Positions 1 to 9,096 are shown, counted from the first letter of the stretch. The stretch: DNA of 64,000 nucleotides from Gulosibacter sp. 10 (GCF_900163695.1 NZ_FUIC01000012.1:124001-188000), one strand, 5' to 3'. Notes: generated from the sequence alone by a model not told the origin. Numbers and translations are program-made.

Positions 1-2004
1 GTAGAGCGGCTGGTCGACCTCGGTGGTGGGCTCGGTGGTGCGCAGGTGGTCGACCACCTCGGCCCAGGCGTCCGACACGGACTGGTATTCGGTGGCGGCG
101 ACGTCGCAGACCGCCTGGAAGTCCGTGAGGAAGCACTGGTCGGAGTAGAGGGTGGAGAGCTCCGAGTAGTAGTTCACGTACGTCGTCTCCATGGCGGCCG
201 CGAACTGCTCGCGGGTGTCGTCGTCGTAGAGGTTCGGGCAGCCGCCGCTCGCGTTGCACTCGTAGTAGACGTTCGCCTCCTCGATCTCGATGCGGCCGCC
301 CTCCTCGACGACGTTCGCGTCGGCGAGCACGCCGTCGATGTTCGACTCGAGCTCGTCGTAGAGGTCGGCGTAGGCGGCGTAGTTGCCGCAGAACTCGCCG
401 AGGGTGGCGAGGGAGCTCTCGCTCGTGCTCAGGAAGGCGTCGGCCTGCGTGCGCTGCTCGTTGAGCTTCTCCGCGTCGGCCTGCGCCTGCACGTAGGCCT
501 CGGAGGCGGTCGCGCCCTCGTCCTCCGGCAGCGAGGGGACGTCGGCGTTCGCGAGCTCCTCGCGCTTCTCCTGCGCGGTGGGGATCGCGGCGCATGCGTC
601 GTCGAGGGCGGTGCGGTTCTCGGAGTTGAGATCGAAGAACACCCGTGCGGAGGCGCTGATCGGCGTCGAGATGTCGACGGCCGAGACGGCCGCCAGGCTC
701 TCCTCGTTCCAGGTGCCCTGATAGGACTCGAGGTCGCTCTGGAAGGCCGCGGCGAGCTCGTCGCCGCGGTTGACGTTGTTGTTGTGGATGATGAGCGGGG
801 TCGCGATGGCCGCGCCGGCGATGAGCACGACGCCCACGATGGCGGGGATCATGATGGCCTTGCGCTTGAACCACTTCTTCTTGCGCTTGGGCGCGCCGTC
901 GTTCGGGCCGGTGCCGCCGGGACCGCCCGCACCGGGTCCGGTCGGGCCGCCGGGGCCGCCCGGACCGCCGAGGTCCGGTCCGCCCGAGAACCCGCTGAAG
1001 GGCACGTGCTGGTCGCCGGGGAGCGCGGCGGGCGGTGCGCCGAAGACCTGCGGGGCGTCCTGCGCCTGTCGGCCGTCCTCCCAGGGAGCGGCCGAGGCGG
1101 CCCAGGGGGCGGCGTCACCGGCGCCCGTCGACTGGTCGTTCCAGTCCTGCGACCGATAGGCCTCGGTGGGCTGCGCGTCCTGCTGGGCGGCCGCGTCCCG
1201 GTCCGAGGCGAAGTCCTGACCGAAGCCCTGCTGCGCGTCGAATGCGCGGGTGGGCTGATCGAAGCCGCCCTGATCGAAGCCGCCGCGGTCGAAGGCCTCG
1301 GTGGGCTGGTCGTCGGTGCGGCCCGATGGCACGGGGGAGAACGGCACCGTGTCGTGCGCGGACGCCTGTCCGAAGGCATCGGCGGCCTGGTCCTCGGCGC
1401 GGTCCGAGGGCGCGGGGGAGAACGGGGCGGTGTCCGGTGCGGAGGACCGGTCGAAGGCCTCGGTCGGCTGCGCGTCCGCCGGCTCCGGAGCCTCGTCCCG
1501 CGGCGAGGGCGCCGGCGAGAAGGGTGTCGTGTCATGACCCGGAGCGGCCTGCTCGGGCGTCGGGGAGAACGGCTCCGTGGGCGGGCTGAACGGCTCGGTC
1601 GCGGGCTGGAATCCATCCGGGCCGTCGGCGCGACCCGCCTGCCCGCCCCAGCCGGAGCCCGCGGCGTCCGATGCCGGCTCGCGGCCCGCGTCGTCCGCTG
1701 CGGCGGGCTCCTCGGCCCCGGCGGGCGGGGGCGGCGGTGCGCCGAATCCCCGGGACTCCGGCGCGAAGGGGGACGCGAACGGCGACTGCTGCTGCTCGAA
1801 GGGAGCGCTGCTGAACGAGCCGAAGCCGTTCCCCTGGTCGGTATCGCGCGGCTCGCCGTGCGCGTCGGACGCCTCGGGGCGGCCGCCCTGGGCATCGGAC
1901 GACTCGGCGCCGTCCCAGCCGTCGGCGGACCGGTTCGGCGTCGACTGCGACTCGTCGCCGGGCTTCTCGCGGTCCGGCCCCTGGGTACCATCATTCCAAC
2001 TCAT
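1..2004 (-). CDS. Membrane protein with long disordered, repetitive N-terminus (partial)
   Basis: The visible 668 residues start at an ATG at 2002-2004; the C-terminus runs off the window. Roughly the first 380 residues are Pro/Asp/Gln/Gly-rich and look disordered, with recurring PTEAF and PFSP motifs and a Gly-Pro stretch just before a basic KRKKKWFKRK patch. One transmembrane helix follows (about residues 385-405, IPAIVGVVLIAGAAI), then an Ala/Glu-rich, probably helical extracellular part with several Cys. The basic patch suggests N-terminus inside. The architecture resembles the gene at 51238-52650. Function is not recognised. Confidence is high that it is a gene and low on its role. Confidence 0.75.
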   Translation of the reverse strand, partial: MSWNDGTQGPDREKPGDESQSTPNRSADGWDGAESSDAQGGRPEASDAHGEPRDTDQGNGFGSFSSAPFEQQQSPFASPFAPESRGFGAPPPPPAGAEEPAAADDAGREPASDAAGSGWGGQAGRADGPDGFQPATEPFSPPTEPFSPTPEQAAPGHDTTPFSPAPSPRDEAPEPADAQPTEAFDRSSAPDTAPFSPAPSDRAEDQAADAFGQASAHDTVPFSPVPSGRTDDQPTEAFDRGGFDQGGFDQPTRAFDAQQGFGQDFASDRDAAAQQDAQPTEAYRSQDWNDQSTGAGDAAPWAASAAPWEDGRQAQDAPQVFGAPPAALPGDQHVPFSGFSGGPDLGGPGGPGGPTGPGAGGPGGTGPNDGAPKRKKKWFKRKAIMIPAIVGVVLIAGAAIATPLIIHNNNVNRGDELAAAFQSDLESYQGTWNEESLAAVSAVDISTPISASARVFFDLNSENRTALDDACAAIPTAQEKREELANADVPSLPEDEGATASEAYVQAQADAEKLNEQRTQADAFLSTSESSLATLGEFCGNYAAYADLYDELESNIDGVLADANVVEEGGRIEIEEANVYYECNASGGCPNLYDDDTREQFAAAMETTYVNYYSELSTLYSDQCFLTDFQAVCDVAATEYQSVSDAWAEVVDHLRTTEPTTEVDQPLY

Positions 2005-2186
2005 ACCGATAAGGATATGCCGCGCCGCCGCCTCGATGCTCGCCGAACGGCGAATCAATCTCAGGTCGTAGGGGGACAAACGCCGGGGAGTGGAATATAC
2101 TGGCTGATCTCAGGGTTTACTCTGAGGAACCCGCCCGGCCCTGGTCAGGCGGGGGACAACTCCACAGTGTCATGCTGCAGAGTCAC

Positions 2187-2558
2187 GGGGATGATCGGTT
2201 TCGACATCGTTCGTGAAACTGCGTGAAGCGGGTCGAGGACGCGGGGTTATCTCGTAAACGCCCCTCGCAACCGATAAGTGCCAATAACAAGCGCACTGAC
2301 TTCGCCCTCGCTGCCTAAGTAGCGAGCCCGAGTCCGTCAGCCCAGATTCGCGTTCGGTCTGGTTCCTGGCGTCATTGAGAACGCTTGCTGCGTAGCCGCG
2401 TCACAGGGCTGCGCAGGACTTCTACTGTGACTGGGCTCGTGTCGGTCAAGGTGTCTGCCCCCATGACCGGAGCCGAGTAGCACGCACGGCAGACTGCACC
2501 CGGAGAAACCGCAGAATCTCGGCGATGGACGGGGGTTCAATTCCCCCCATCTCCACGA
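2187..2558 (+). ncRNA. ssrA: Transfer-messenger RNA (tmRNA)
   Basis: One-piece tmRNA that rescues stalled ribosomes by trans-translation. The 5' end GGGGATGATCGGTTTCGACA and the 3' T-arm GGGGGTTCAATTCCCCC followed by CATCTCC form the Ala-tRNA-like domain: GGGGATG (2187-2193) pairs with CATCTCC (2548-2554). The discriminator A is at 2555; the next bases are CGA, so the terminal CCA is not encoded and must be added. An internal reading frame encodes the tag peptide. A strong terminator follows at 2563. Confidence 0.97.
2280..2318 (+). other. tmRNA proteolysis-tag reading frame
   Basis: Reading from the resume codon GCC at 2280 gives ANNKRTDFALAA followed by TAA at 2316-2318. The ending ALAA is the usual degradation signal recognised by Clp-type proteases. 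The tag is of the actinobacterial kind (ending DFALAA or DYALAA). Confidence 0.9.
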
Positions 2559-2562
2559 ATCG

Positions 2563-2605
2563 AAGGCCCGCCTTCCGCACTGCCGTGCGGAAGGCGGGCC
2601 TTTTT
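2563..2605 (+). terminator. Intrinsic terminator of tmRNA
   Basis: A perfect 18-bp stem (2563-2580 with 2585-2602), loop TGCC, ends in a run of five T (2601-2605). It lies directly after the tmRNA and is the strongest canonical terminator in the window. Confidence 0.95.
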
Positions 2606-2722
2606 CGTGCGCCGACGGGCAGCGCCCGGTCGTGCCTCGGCGAGCAGTGCCGGTCCGTGCCCCGTCGCCCGGCGCCGTGCCCGCTCGGGCGATCCTCGAC
2701 GGCCCCTCGGCCCCGACTCGGA

Positions 2723-3391
2723 TCACCGGGCGGGGAGCCCGCCGCCGGGAGCCCCGCCCGGGTAGCCGAGGAACATCGCATGGGCGAGGTTGATGAGCGC
2801 CATCACCTCGCGCTCGTGCATCCCCTCGACGCCGGGCAGCTGGATCCAGCGGCAGCGGCGGTCCCGGATCGTGCCGGAGGGCCCGACCCGGTGCCGGAGC
2901 TCGGCGGGCAGCCGCTCGTTCACGCCGACCAGCCCCGATTCGCTGAGCGGCATGAGCGCCCGACGCTGATAGCTCCCGCTGCTCTTCGCGCGCACCCATT
3001 CGTGCCGCGCGGGCAGGAAGTCCTGCCAGGGGATCGGCCCGACGCCCCGGAGGCCGAGGCCGCGGGCGTCGATGACGACCGGCAGCCTCTCGGCCTCCAG
3101 GAATCGGCGCTGCCGACGCCGGTTCGCGATCATCCGCGCCGCGAGGCCGACGAGCACGGCCTCGACCATGAGGATCCCGAAGACGGTGGCGCCGGTGAAC
3201 CGGACCCCCGACGCGGCGGCGATCACGGCGACGACGAGCCCGCCGACGACGAGGAGCAGCAGCAGCCCGATGAGCACCGAGTAGAGGGCCTTGAGCGCAC
3301 CCGCCTGGCCGTCGGAGGTGCCGGGCAGGGAGATGCTCCCCCTCATCCGCAGGGCGTGCGCGGCGTGCTCGAAGCCGGTCGACGTCGTCAT
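2723..3391 (-). CDS. Hypothetical two-helix membrane protein
   Basis: 222 residues, ATG at 3389-3391. After a short N-terminus come two hydrophobic helices (about residues 36-60, VLIGLLLLLVVGGLVVAV, and 66-86), a basic stretch NRRRQRRF, and a soluble C-terminal part with beta-rich segments (LPVVIDARGLGLRGVGPIPW) as in bacterial PH-like membrane proteins. That assignment is only a fold impression. It lies downstream of the methyltransferase gene on the same strand with a 54-base gap, so co-transcription is possible. No function can be given. Confidence 0.6.
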   Translation of the reverse strand: MTTSTGFEHAAHALRMRGSISLPGTSDGQAGALKALYSVLIGLLLLLVVGGLVVAVIAAASGVRFTGATVFGILMVEAVLVGLAARMIANRRRQRRFLEAERLPVVIDARGLGLRGVGPIPWQDFLPARHEWVRAKSSGSYQRRALMPLSESGLVGVNERLPAELRHRVGPSGTIRDRRCRWIQLPGVEGMHEREVMALINLAHAMFLGYPGGAPGGGLPAR

Positions 3392-3445
3392 GCGATGCGG
3401 CTTCCGGGGATCGGCGCCCCGATCATCGCTGCGGCCCCACGGCGC

Positions 3446-4669
3446 CTAGAAGAGCCGTTCCGAGGCGAGGCGCGCGCCCTCGGCGAGCGAATCGAGCTTC
3501 GCCCACGCGATGTCGGGGTGCACCCGGCCGCCGAGGCCGCAGTCGGTCGAGGCGATGACGTGCTCGCGCCCGACCACCGAGGCGAACTGCTCGAGGCGGT
3601 CGGCCACGAGCTCGGGGTGCTCGACGACGTTGGTCGAGTGCGAGACGAGGCCGGGGACGATGAGCTTGCCCTCGGGCAGCTCGACGTCGCGCCACACCTT
3701 CCACTCGTGCGCGTGGCGCACGTTCGCGGCCTCGAACGAGTAGGAGCCGGCGCGGACCTCGAGCATCTGCTTCACGAGGTGCCGGAACTCGATGTCGGTG
3801 GTGTGCGGCCCGTGCCAGGAGCCCCAGCACAGGTGGAAGCGGACCTTGTCCTCGGGCAGGCCATCGAGGGCGTGGTTGAGGGCGTCGATGCGCACCTGCG
3901 TGAAGGCGAGGTAGTCCTCGACGGTGGGCTCGGGCACCACCTGGTCCCAGGACTCGGCGATCGAGGGGTCGTCGATCTGCACGGTGAAGCCGGCGTCGAC
4001 GATGGCCTTGTACTCGTGCTTGAGCGCCTCGGCGCAGGCCCACACGACCTCTTCGTCGTTCGCGTAGAACTCGTTCGGCAGGCGGGCCGCCGAGCCGGGG
4101 GAGAGCGCGGCCACGAAGCCCTCGGCGGGCGATTCGAGCTCGTCGAGCGCGCGGCGGAGCCCGGCCACGTCGGCGGCCACGGCGTCCTCGCCGATGTACT
4201 CGATCTTGCCGGTGATCGAGGGCTGGTTCAGCGGCTTGCGGCCTGCGAGCACGCCGTTCTCGGGGTCGTGGTAGGCGTCCTTGAAGCGGGTGCGGTCGCG
4301 TCGGTGCGAGAAGGAGGCGAGCCGGATCCGGCCGGGCTCGGAGAGGACGACCTCCTCGTCCGCCTCCTGCCAGCGGTCGGCATTGCCGGGGGTGAGCCCG
4401 GAGAGGCGCGTGAACGAGTAGTTCCACCACCCGCCGTAGTCGACGGACTGGGTCATGATGTGGCCGTACTCGCCGTCGTTGAGCACGTCGATGCCGAGCT
4501 CGTCCTGCCGGCGCACGACGCCGACGACCTCCTCGTGCAGCACCGAGGTGAACTCGTCCCAGCCGAGCTCGCCCTCCTGGTGGCGCCGGTTGGTCTCGAG
4601 CAGTCGCCTCGTGCGGGGCAGCGATCCGACGTGGGTGGTCTGGAAGCGGTCGTTGTTGGGCTGCGTCAT
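3446..4669 (-). CDS. Cobalamin-independent methionine synthase family protein (MetE C-terminal domain-like)
   Basis: 407 residues. The start TTHVGSLPRT is the hallmark of the UROD/MetE-like superfamily. HLCWGSWHGPH and ASTDCGLGG carry the two Cys (and neighbouring His) that bind catalytic zinc in MetE. At about 400 residues it corresponds only to the catalytic half of MetE (about 750 residues), so it resembles short archaeal-type methionine synthases or uncharacterised methyl or alkyl transferases; the natural methyl donor is unknown. The start overlaps the stop of the lipoprotein gene by 4 bases (ATGA), so the two are translationally coupled. Confidence 0.8.
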   Translation of the reverse strand: MTQPNNDRFQTTHVGSLPRTRRLLETNRRHQEGELGWDEFTSVLHEEVVGVVRRQDELGIDVLNDGEYGHIMTQSVDYGGWWNYSFTRLSGLTPGNADRWQEADEEVVLSEPGRIRLASFSHRRDRTRFKDAYHDPENGVLAGRKPLNQPSITGKIEYIGEDAVAADVAGLRRALDELESPAEGFVAALSPGSAARLPNEFYANDEEVVWACAEALKHEYKAIVDAGFTVQIDDPSIAESWDQVVPEPTVEDYLAFTQVRIDALNHALDGLPEDKVRFHLCWGSWHGPHTTDIEFRHLVKQMLEVRAGSYSFEAANVRHAHEWKVWRDVELPEGKLIVPGLVSHSTNVVEHPELVADRLEQFASVVGREHVIASTDCGLGGRVHPDIAWAKLDSLAEGARLASERLF

Positions 4670-5142
4670 GGTGTCCCTTCGGGTGTTGGATAGTCAGACG
4701 GTACTCCCTGCGCGCTGTCCGAGGTCTCGGCGCCGTCGCCCGGCGTCACGACGCAGACGATCTCGCGATCGTCCTGCTCGTCCCAGCCCGCCTCGCCGGG
4801 GGCGAAGCCCATCGCCGCCCACGAGTCGGAGGCCGCGGGGGCCCCGCCCGTGTAGTCGGCGAAGGCCGCGGGGCACAGCTCGTCAGTGAGGGCCTGGAGC
4901 GCCTCGTCGCCGGGGAAGGCGTCCCCCTCGACGGGATGCACGTCCGTCACCTCGAAGAGGTGGGGCTCGCTGCAGGGGGTGACGAAGGCGGCGGTGTGCT
5001 CCGCATCCGTCGAGAAGCAGTCGCCGCGGCTCAGCGAGAAGACCGAGACGGGCTCGGGGGAGGTCTCCTGCATCGCGCATCCGGCGAGGCCCAGGCCCGC
5101 CAGCGCGGCGATCGCCGCCGCGCGCACTGCTCTCGTAGTCAC
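4666..5142 (-). CDS. Septum-formation-family lipoprotein
   Basis: 158 residues from a GTG at 5140-5142. A signal peptide with lipobox LAGC (Cys22) is followed by a small domain with paired Cys and the spacing SRGDCFST...VTPCSEPH...LCPAAF...IVCVV, typical of actinobacterial septum-formation family proteins (PF13845-like). It should be anchored to the outer face of the membrane. Its role is unproven; the family name rests on limited evidence. A TAGCCT box 7 bases upstream of the GTG indicates a leaderless mRNA. It is the first gene of the pair with the MetE-like gene. Confidence 0.75.
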   Translation of the reverse strand: MTTRAVRAAAIAALAGLGLAGCAMQETSPEPVSVFSLSRGDCFSTDAEHTAAFVTPCSEPHLFEVTDVHPVEGDAFPGDEALQALTDELCPAAFADYTGGAPAASDSWAAMGFAPGEAGWDEQDDREIVCVVTPGDGAETSDSAQGVPSDYPTPEGTP

Positions 5143-5149
5143 GCCTTTC

Positions 5150-5174
5150 AGGCTACCCGCACCGGGGCTAGACT
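5150..5174. promoter_or_regulatory. Back-to-back leaderless promoters
   Basis: On the minus strand TAGCCT (5150-5155) lies 7 bases before the GTG at 5142. On the plus strand TAGACT (5169-5174) lies 6 bases before the GTG at 5181. Both genes are therefore probably transcribed from their first base. Only 38 bases separate the two coding regions, so the upstream promoter elements must lie inside the opposite gene. Confidence 0.6.
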
Positions 5175-5180
5175 GACGCG

Positions 5181-6659
5181 GTGTCGAATACCCCCGAGAG
5201 CATCGCGAATCGCTGGCCCGCCTTCATCGTGACGATCGCGGTGGCGATCACCACGATCCTCGACCTCGTGAAGGTGAACGTCACGATCTCGCCGATCGAG
5301 GAGACGCTCGGCGCCACGTCCTCGCAGGCGCAGCTGATCGTCGCGGGCTACGTGCTCGCCTTCGGCATCTTCCTCGTGCCCGCGGGCCGGCTCGGCGACA
5401 TCTGGAACCGCAAGGCGATGTTCATCATCGGGCTGAGCGTGTTCACCGCGGCGAGCCTCTACTGCTCGCTCGCCCCCGACGCGGTGCAGCTCGTGGTGGC
5501 GCGGTTCATCCAGGGCACCGCCGCGGGCATCCTCATGCCGCAGGTGATCGGGCTCATCCAGAACCTCTTCCAGGGCAAGGAGCGCGGGCAGGCCTTCGGC
5601 ATCTTCGGCGCCTCGATCGGCCTCGGCACGGCTTTCGGCCCGACCATCGGCGGGCTCTTCATCGGCGCGCTCGGCTCGGAGCTCGGATGGCGCTGGACCT
5701 TCGGCATGAACGTGCCGCTCGCGCTCGTCATCCTGCCGTTCGCGATCTGGCTGCTGCCGAGCAGGCAGAAGCACGAGAAGCACAGCGACCTGGACATCGT
5801 CGGCACCGTGCTGATGGCCGGCACGGTGCTGTTCGTGATGCTGCCGTTCGTGCTCACCTCGGGCGGGGCGGACGACGACCCGCGCCGCTGGTGGCTGCTG
5901 CTCGCGGCCGCGGGCTTCGCCGCCGCGTTCGTGTGGTGGGAGCGCCGGTACGTCGTCAAGGGGCGCAGCCCGGTCATCGACTTCGGGCTCTTCAAGTTCC
6001 CCTCCTACCGCAACGGCGTGCTCATCACCACGCTCTACTTCGGCATGATGCCGCCGATGTTCTTCGTCATGACGCTCTACAACCAGCAGGGGCTCGGGCA
6101 CCCGGCGGTCGTGGTGGGCATGATCAGCATCCCGTTCGCGATCGTCTCGGCGGTGATCGCCGCGGTCACCGGCAAGTACACGTTCCAGCATGCGGCGGGC
6201 ATGGTGCTGAGCGGTCTCGTGATCTTCGTGACGGCGATGATCGGGCTCGTGCTGATCGCGCTGCTCGTCGAGCCGGAGGCCACGCCCATGTGGATGGCGA
6301 TCATGCTCGGCGTGGGCGGCGTCGGCCCGGGCCTCGTGATGTCGGCGAATCAGATGCGCACGGTCAAGCACGTGCCGCTCGAATCGGCCGGCGTGGGCGG
6401 CTCGTTCATGCAGGTGGGCCAGCGCCTCGGCAACGCGATGGGCATCGCGATCGCCACCTCGATCTTCTTCTCCTTCGTCTCCTCGCTGCACCTCGTGGAC
6501 GGGCTGCCGGATCCGAGCGATCCGGCCACGCTCGAGATCTACCGCCAGGGCTTCGTCGCGGCGATGTCCTTCGTCGGCGGGATGGGCCTGCTCGTGCTCG
6601 TCATCGCGGTCTTCGACTACCGGGTGGACCGCCGGGAGCGGCGCGCCGGGGCGGCGTAG
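5181..6659 (+). CDS. MFS transporter, DHA2 (14-helix) drug:H+ antiporter family
   Basis: 492 residues, GTG start. The first helix (IVTIAVAITTILDLVKVNV) and the loop GRLGDIWNRK (MFS motif A between helices 2 and 3) are characteristic. The length and number of hydrophobic segments suit 14 helices, as in EmrB/QacA-type multidrug exporters driven by proton entry. The motif RFIQGTAAGILMP corresponds to the motif B region. It stands alone on the plus strand; no TetR or MarR regulator is adjacent, so neither the substrate nor the regulation can be inferred. Confidence 0.9.
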   Translation: MSNTPESIANRWPAFIVTIAVAITTILDLVKVNVTISPIEETLGATSSQAQLIVAGYVLAFGIFLVPAGRLGDIWNRKAMFIIGLSVFTAASLYCSLAPDAVQLVVARFIQGTAAGILMPQVIGLIQNLFQGKERGQAFGIFGASIGLGTAFGPTIGGLFIGALGSELGWRWTFGMNVPLALVILPFAIWLLPSRQKHEKHSDLDIVGTVLMAGTVLFVMLPFVLTSGGADDDPRRWWLLLAAAGFAAAFVWWERRYVVKGRSPVIDFGLFKFPSYRNGVLITTLYFGMMPPMFFVMTLYNQQGLGHPAVVVGMISIPFAIVSAVIAAVTGKYTFQHAAGMVLSGLVIFVTAMIGLVLIALLVEPEATPMWMAIMLGVGGVGPGLVMSANQMRTVKHVPLESAGVGGSFMQVGQRLGNAMGIAIATSIFFSFVSSLHLVDGLPDPSDPATLEIYRQGFVAAMSFVGGMGLLVLVIAVFDYRVDRRERRAGAA

Positions 6660-6703
6660 GGGCCCGGGTTCGCTCGAGCCCGCCGGAGCGCCGCCGGGGC
6701 TTG

Positions 6704-6772
6704 CCGTTCCGGATGCGAATAGCTCACAGGACCCGCATAGACGGCTCTGCGGGCCATACGCATCCGGAACGG
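6704..6772. repeat. Nested long inverted repeat between MFS and Eis-like genes
   Basis: An outer perfect 14-bp arm pair (6704-6717 with 6759-6772, CCGTTCCGGATGCG) encloses an inner 6-bp pair (6732-6737 CCCGCA with 6748-6753 TGCGGG). There is no T-run, so it is not a standard terminator, though it could still end MFS transcription or be a processed RNA structure. Confidence 0.6.
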
Positions 6773-6813
6773 CGGTTCGCGCGCCGCACCCCCGCAGCAG
6801 TACCGTGAAGCGC

Positions 6814-8034
6814 ATGGAGCAATTCGAGTTCGTGCATCTGGACGAGGACCGGCGGGATCAGTACGAGCAGCTCAACGACTGGACCTGGCCCTCGACCTTC
6901 ACCCCCGAGCAGCAGCGCGCGCTGCCGTTCCCCTTCGATCCCGAGCACACGCTCGGCTTCGCGGATGGCGACCGGCTCGCGGCCGAGGCCGCCTTCTACC
7001 CGTTCCCCGACCTGGCCGTGCCGGGCGGGCGGGTCCGCGCGAACGGGCTGAGCACCGTCGCGGTCCACCCCTCGTACCGGCGGCGGGGACTGCTGCGCAG
7101 CATGATCGAGCGCTACTTCGAGATGAGCATCGCGCGCGGCGACGCCCTCAGCCTGCTCACCGCGCAGGAGTATGGCATCTACGGCCGCTTCGGCTACGGG
7201 CACGCGAGCGACACCCTCACGCTGCGCATCCCGCACGGCACGAGGCTCGTCGCGCCCCGAGACGGCGGGGGAGCCCCTCCCGTGCTCGACTTCGACTACG
7301 CCGACCCGGACCGCGACGCGGCGTTCATCCACCGGGTCCAGCGCGCCCAGGATCGTCCGGGCACGCCCGTCCGTGAGCTCGACGGCTTCCAGCGCCGCGC
7401 CCTGATCGGCGAGCCGCTGCCGGCCCAGCCCGTGCGCATCCTGCGCGTGGGGGCGGAGGGTGCGCCGGCGGCCTACGCGCTGTACACCCGGCCCCACGCC
7501 GACGCGTCGGCGAAGACCCTCACCGTGTTCGAGTGGAACGCCCTCGACGCGCGCGCCGAGCACGCCCTCTGGCAGGCGCTCGTCGAGAAGGACCTCATCG
7601 AGACGGTCGTGGCGATGCACGTGCCCACGGACTCGCCGCTGCTCTCGCTGCTGCCCGACCCGCGCGTCGCCGAGCCCGCGCTGCGCGACGACATGTTCGC
7701 CCGCATCCTCGACCTGCCCGCCTGCGCCGAGGCGCGCCGGTACGGCGCGGACCTCGACCTCGTGCTGCGCGTCGACGATCCGGTGCTCGAGGCGAACGAC
7801 GGCCGGTGGCGGCTCAGGATCGCCGAGGGCCGGGGGAGCGCCGTCCGCGCGGAGGGCGAGGAGCCCGATCTCGCGCTCTCGATGTCGCAGCTCTCGGCCG
7901 CGTACCTCGGCCGGCCCGTGATCGCCGCGCAGGCCCGCGCCGGACTGCTCGAGGAGCGGACGCGGGGCGCCGCGGATGCGCTGCACCGGGCCCTGATCTG
8001 GCCCGAGCAGCCCGCGGCGACCTGGGGGTTCTAA
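6814..8034 (+). CDS. Eis-like GNAT N-acetyltransferase
   Basis: 406 residues from the ATG at 6814 (an in-frame GTG at 6805 is possible; TACCGT at 6801-6806 lies 7 bases before the ATG and favours the latter as a leaderless start). The N-terminal GNAT domain has the acetyl-CoA motif VHPSYRRRGLLRSM (about residues 84-97). A second degenerate GNAT region and a C-terminal SCP2-like part (LALSMSQLSAAYLGRP) match the Eis architecture, whose members acetylate amines such as aminoglycosides or lysines at several positions. The substrate here is unknown. It converges on hisN. Confidence 0.85.
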   Translation: MEQFEFVHLDEDRRDQYEQLNDWTWPSTFTPEQQRALPFPFDPEHTLGFADGDRLAAEAAFYPFPDLAVPGGRVRANGLSTVAVHPSYRRRGLLRSMIERYFEMSIARGDALSLLTAQEYGIYGRFGYGHASDTLTLRIPHGTRLVAPRDGGGAPPVLDFDYADPDRDAAFIHRVQRAQDRPGTPVRELDGFQRRALIGEPLPAQPVRILRVGAEGAPAAYALYTRPHADASAKTLTVFEWNALDARAEHALWQALVEKDLIETVVAMHVPTDSPLLSLLPDPRVAEPALRDDMFARILDLPACAEARRYGADLDLVLRVDDPVLEANDGRWRLRIAEGRGSAVRAEGEEPDLALSMSQLSAAYLGRPVIAAQARAGLLEERTRGAADALHRALIWPEQPAATWGF

Positions 8035-8056
8035 GGGCCGGCCGGGCCGGTGCCGC

Positions 8057-8872
8057 TCAGGCCCGGTGGAACACCTCGAGGGCGGCCTCGTGCACGTTCG
8101 CGTTGGTGGCGAGCGCCGAGCCGTGCCACGGCCCTTCCTTGCCCTCGATCGAGGTGAACTGCCCGCCGGCCTCCTCGATGACGGGGATGAGCGCGGCCAT
8201 GTCGTAGGGCTGCAGGCCGACCTCGCACGCGACCTCGAAGGAGCCCTCGGCCACGAGCATGTAGGGCCAGAAGTCGCCGATCGAGCGGGAGCGCCACATC
8301 CGGTCGTTGAGCTCGACGATGGGCTCGAGGCGGTCGATCTCCATCCAATACTGCATCGAGCCGTAGCTGAGCTGGCCGTCCTCGAGGGTCTCGACGCCCG
8401 AGACGTGGATGCGCCGGTCGGTCGCGGTGTCGGAGTCGGCGAGGTCGTCGTCGAGGTATGCGCCGTGTCCGGTGGCGCCCCACCAGCGCCGGTTCAGCGC
8501 CGGGGCGGAGACCACGCCGACCTCGGGCCTGCCGTCGATGACGAGCGAGATGAGCGTCGCCCAGATCGGCACGCCGCGCATGAAGTTCGCGGTGCCGTCG
8601 ATGGGGTCGATGATCCACTGCCGGCGCGAGTTGCCCTCGCTGCCGTACTCCTCGCCGAACACCGAGTCGCTCGGCCGCTCCTCGGCGAGCTTCGCCCGCA
8701 GCGCCTGCTCGACGTTGCGGTCGCCGTCGGTCACGTGCGTGCGGTCCTCCTTCACGTACACCCCGAGGTCGCGCCTGCGGAAGTAGTCCATGGAGATCTC
8801 GTCGGCGATGTCGGCGAGCTGCCGGGCGAGGCGGAGATCGGCGGTGATGGGGTGCAGGAGTTCGACGGCCAT
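8057..8872 (-). CDS. hisN: Inositol-monophosphatase-fold phosphatase, probable histidinol-phosphatase
   Basis: 271 residues. The metal-binding motifs of the IMPase family are intact: GEEYG (Glu74) and WIIDPIDGTANFMRG (Asp89, Asp92). The sequence between them and the length match the actinobacterial HisN type that removes phosphate from L-histidinol phosphate in histidine synthesis, using Mg2+. Inositol-1-phosphatase activity is an alternative that cannot be excluded. It is a single minus-strand gene; a 7-bp hairpin (8042-8048 with 8060-8066) overlaps its end and may stop both converging transcripts. Confidence 0.85.
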   Translation of the reverse strand: MAVELLHPITADLRLARQLADIADEISMDYFRRRDLGVYVKEDRTHVTDGDRNVEQALRAKLAEERPSDSVFGEEYGSEGNSRRQWIIDPIDGTANFMRGVPIWATLISLVIDGRPEVGVVSAPALNRRWWGATGHGAYLDDDLADSDTATDRRIHVSGVETLEDGQLSYGSMQYWMEIDRLEPIVELNDRMWRSRSIGDFWPYMLVAEGSFEVACEVGLQPYDMAALIPVIEEAGGQFTSIEGKEGPWHGSALATNANVHEAALEVFHRA

Positions 8873-9096
8873 GCCTCAAGTATCCCGCTCCGCCCGTGAT
8901 TTGCCTGCGGGCCGCACCGTGCCCGCGCGGTTCCGACACGCCCGAGGCCGGTCGAGCGCCGCGATTCTGGGCATCTCGGAGGCGGCGGGATGCGAACCCC
9001 ATGCATTCTCGTTATCGTGCCGCGGTGGCCGTTCTCCCACGTAGGTGGGGGCCGAGGCCGCGAACCGACGAAGCAGCACCGGAGGAGGGGACTTTG

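Noticed and set aside
46-2226. Long open frame on the plus strand over the first gene and into the tmRNA
   Set aside because: Its composition is the antisense shadow of the disordered Pro/Asp-rich protein and it runs through the tmRNA 5' end.
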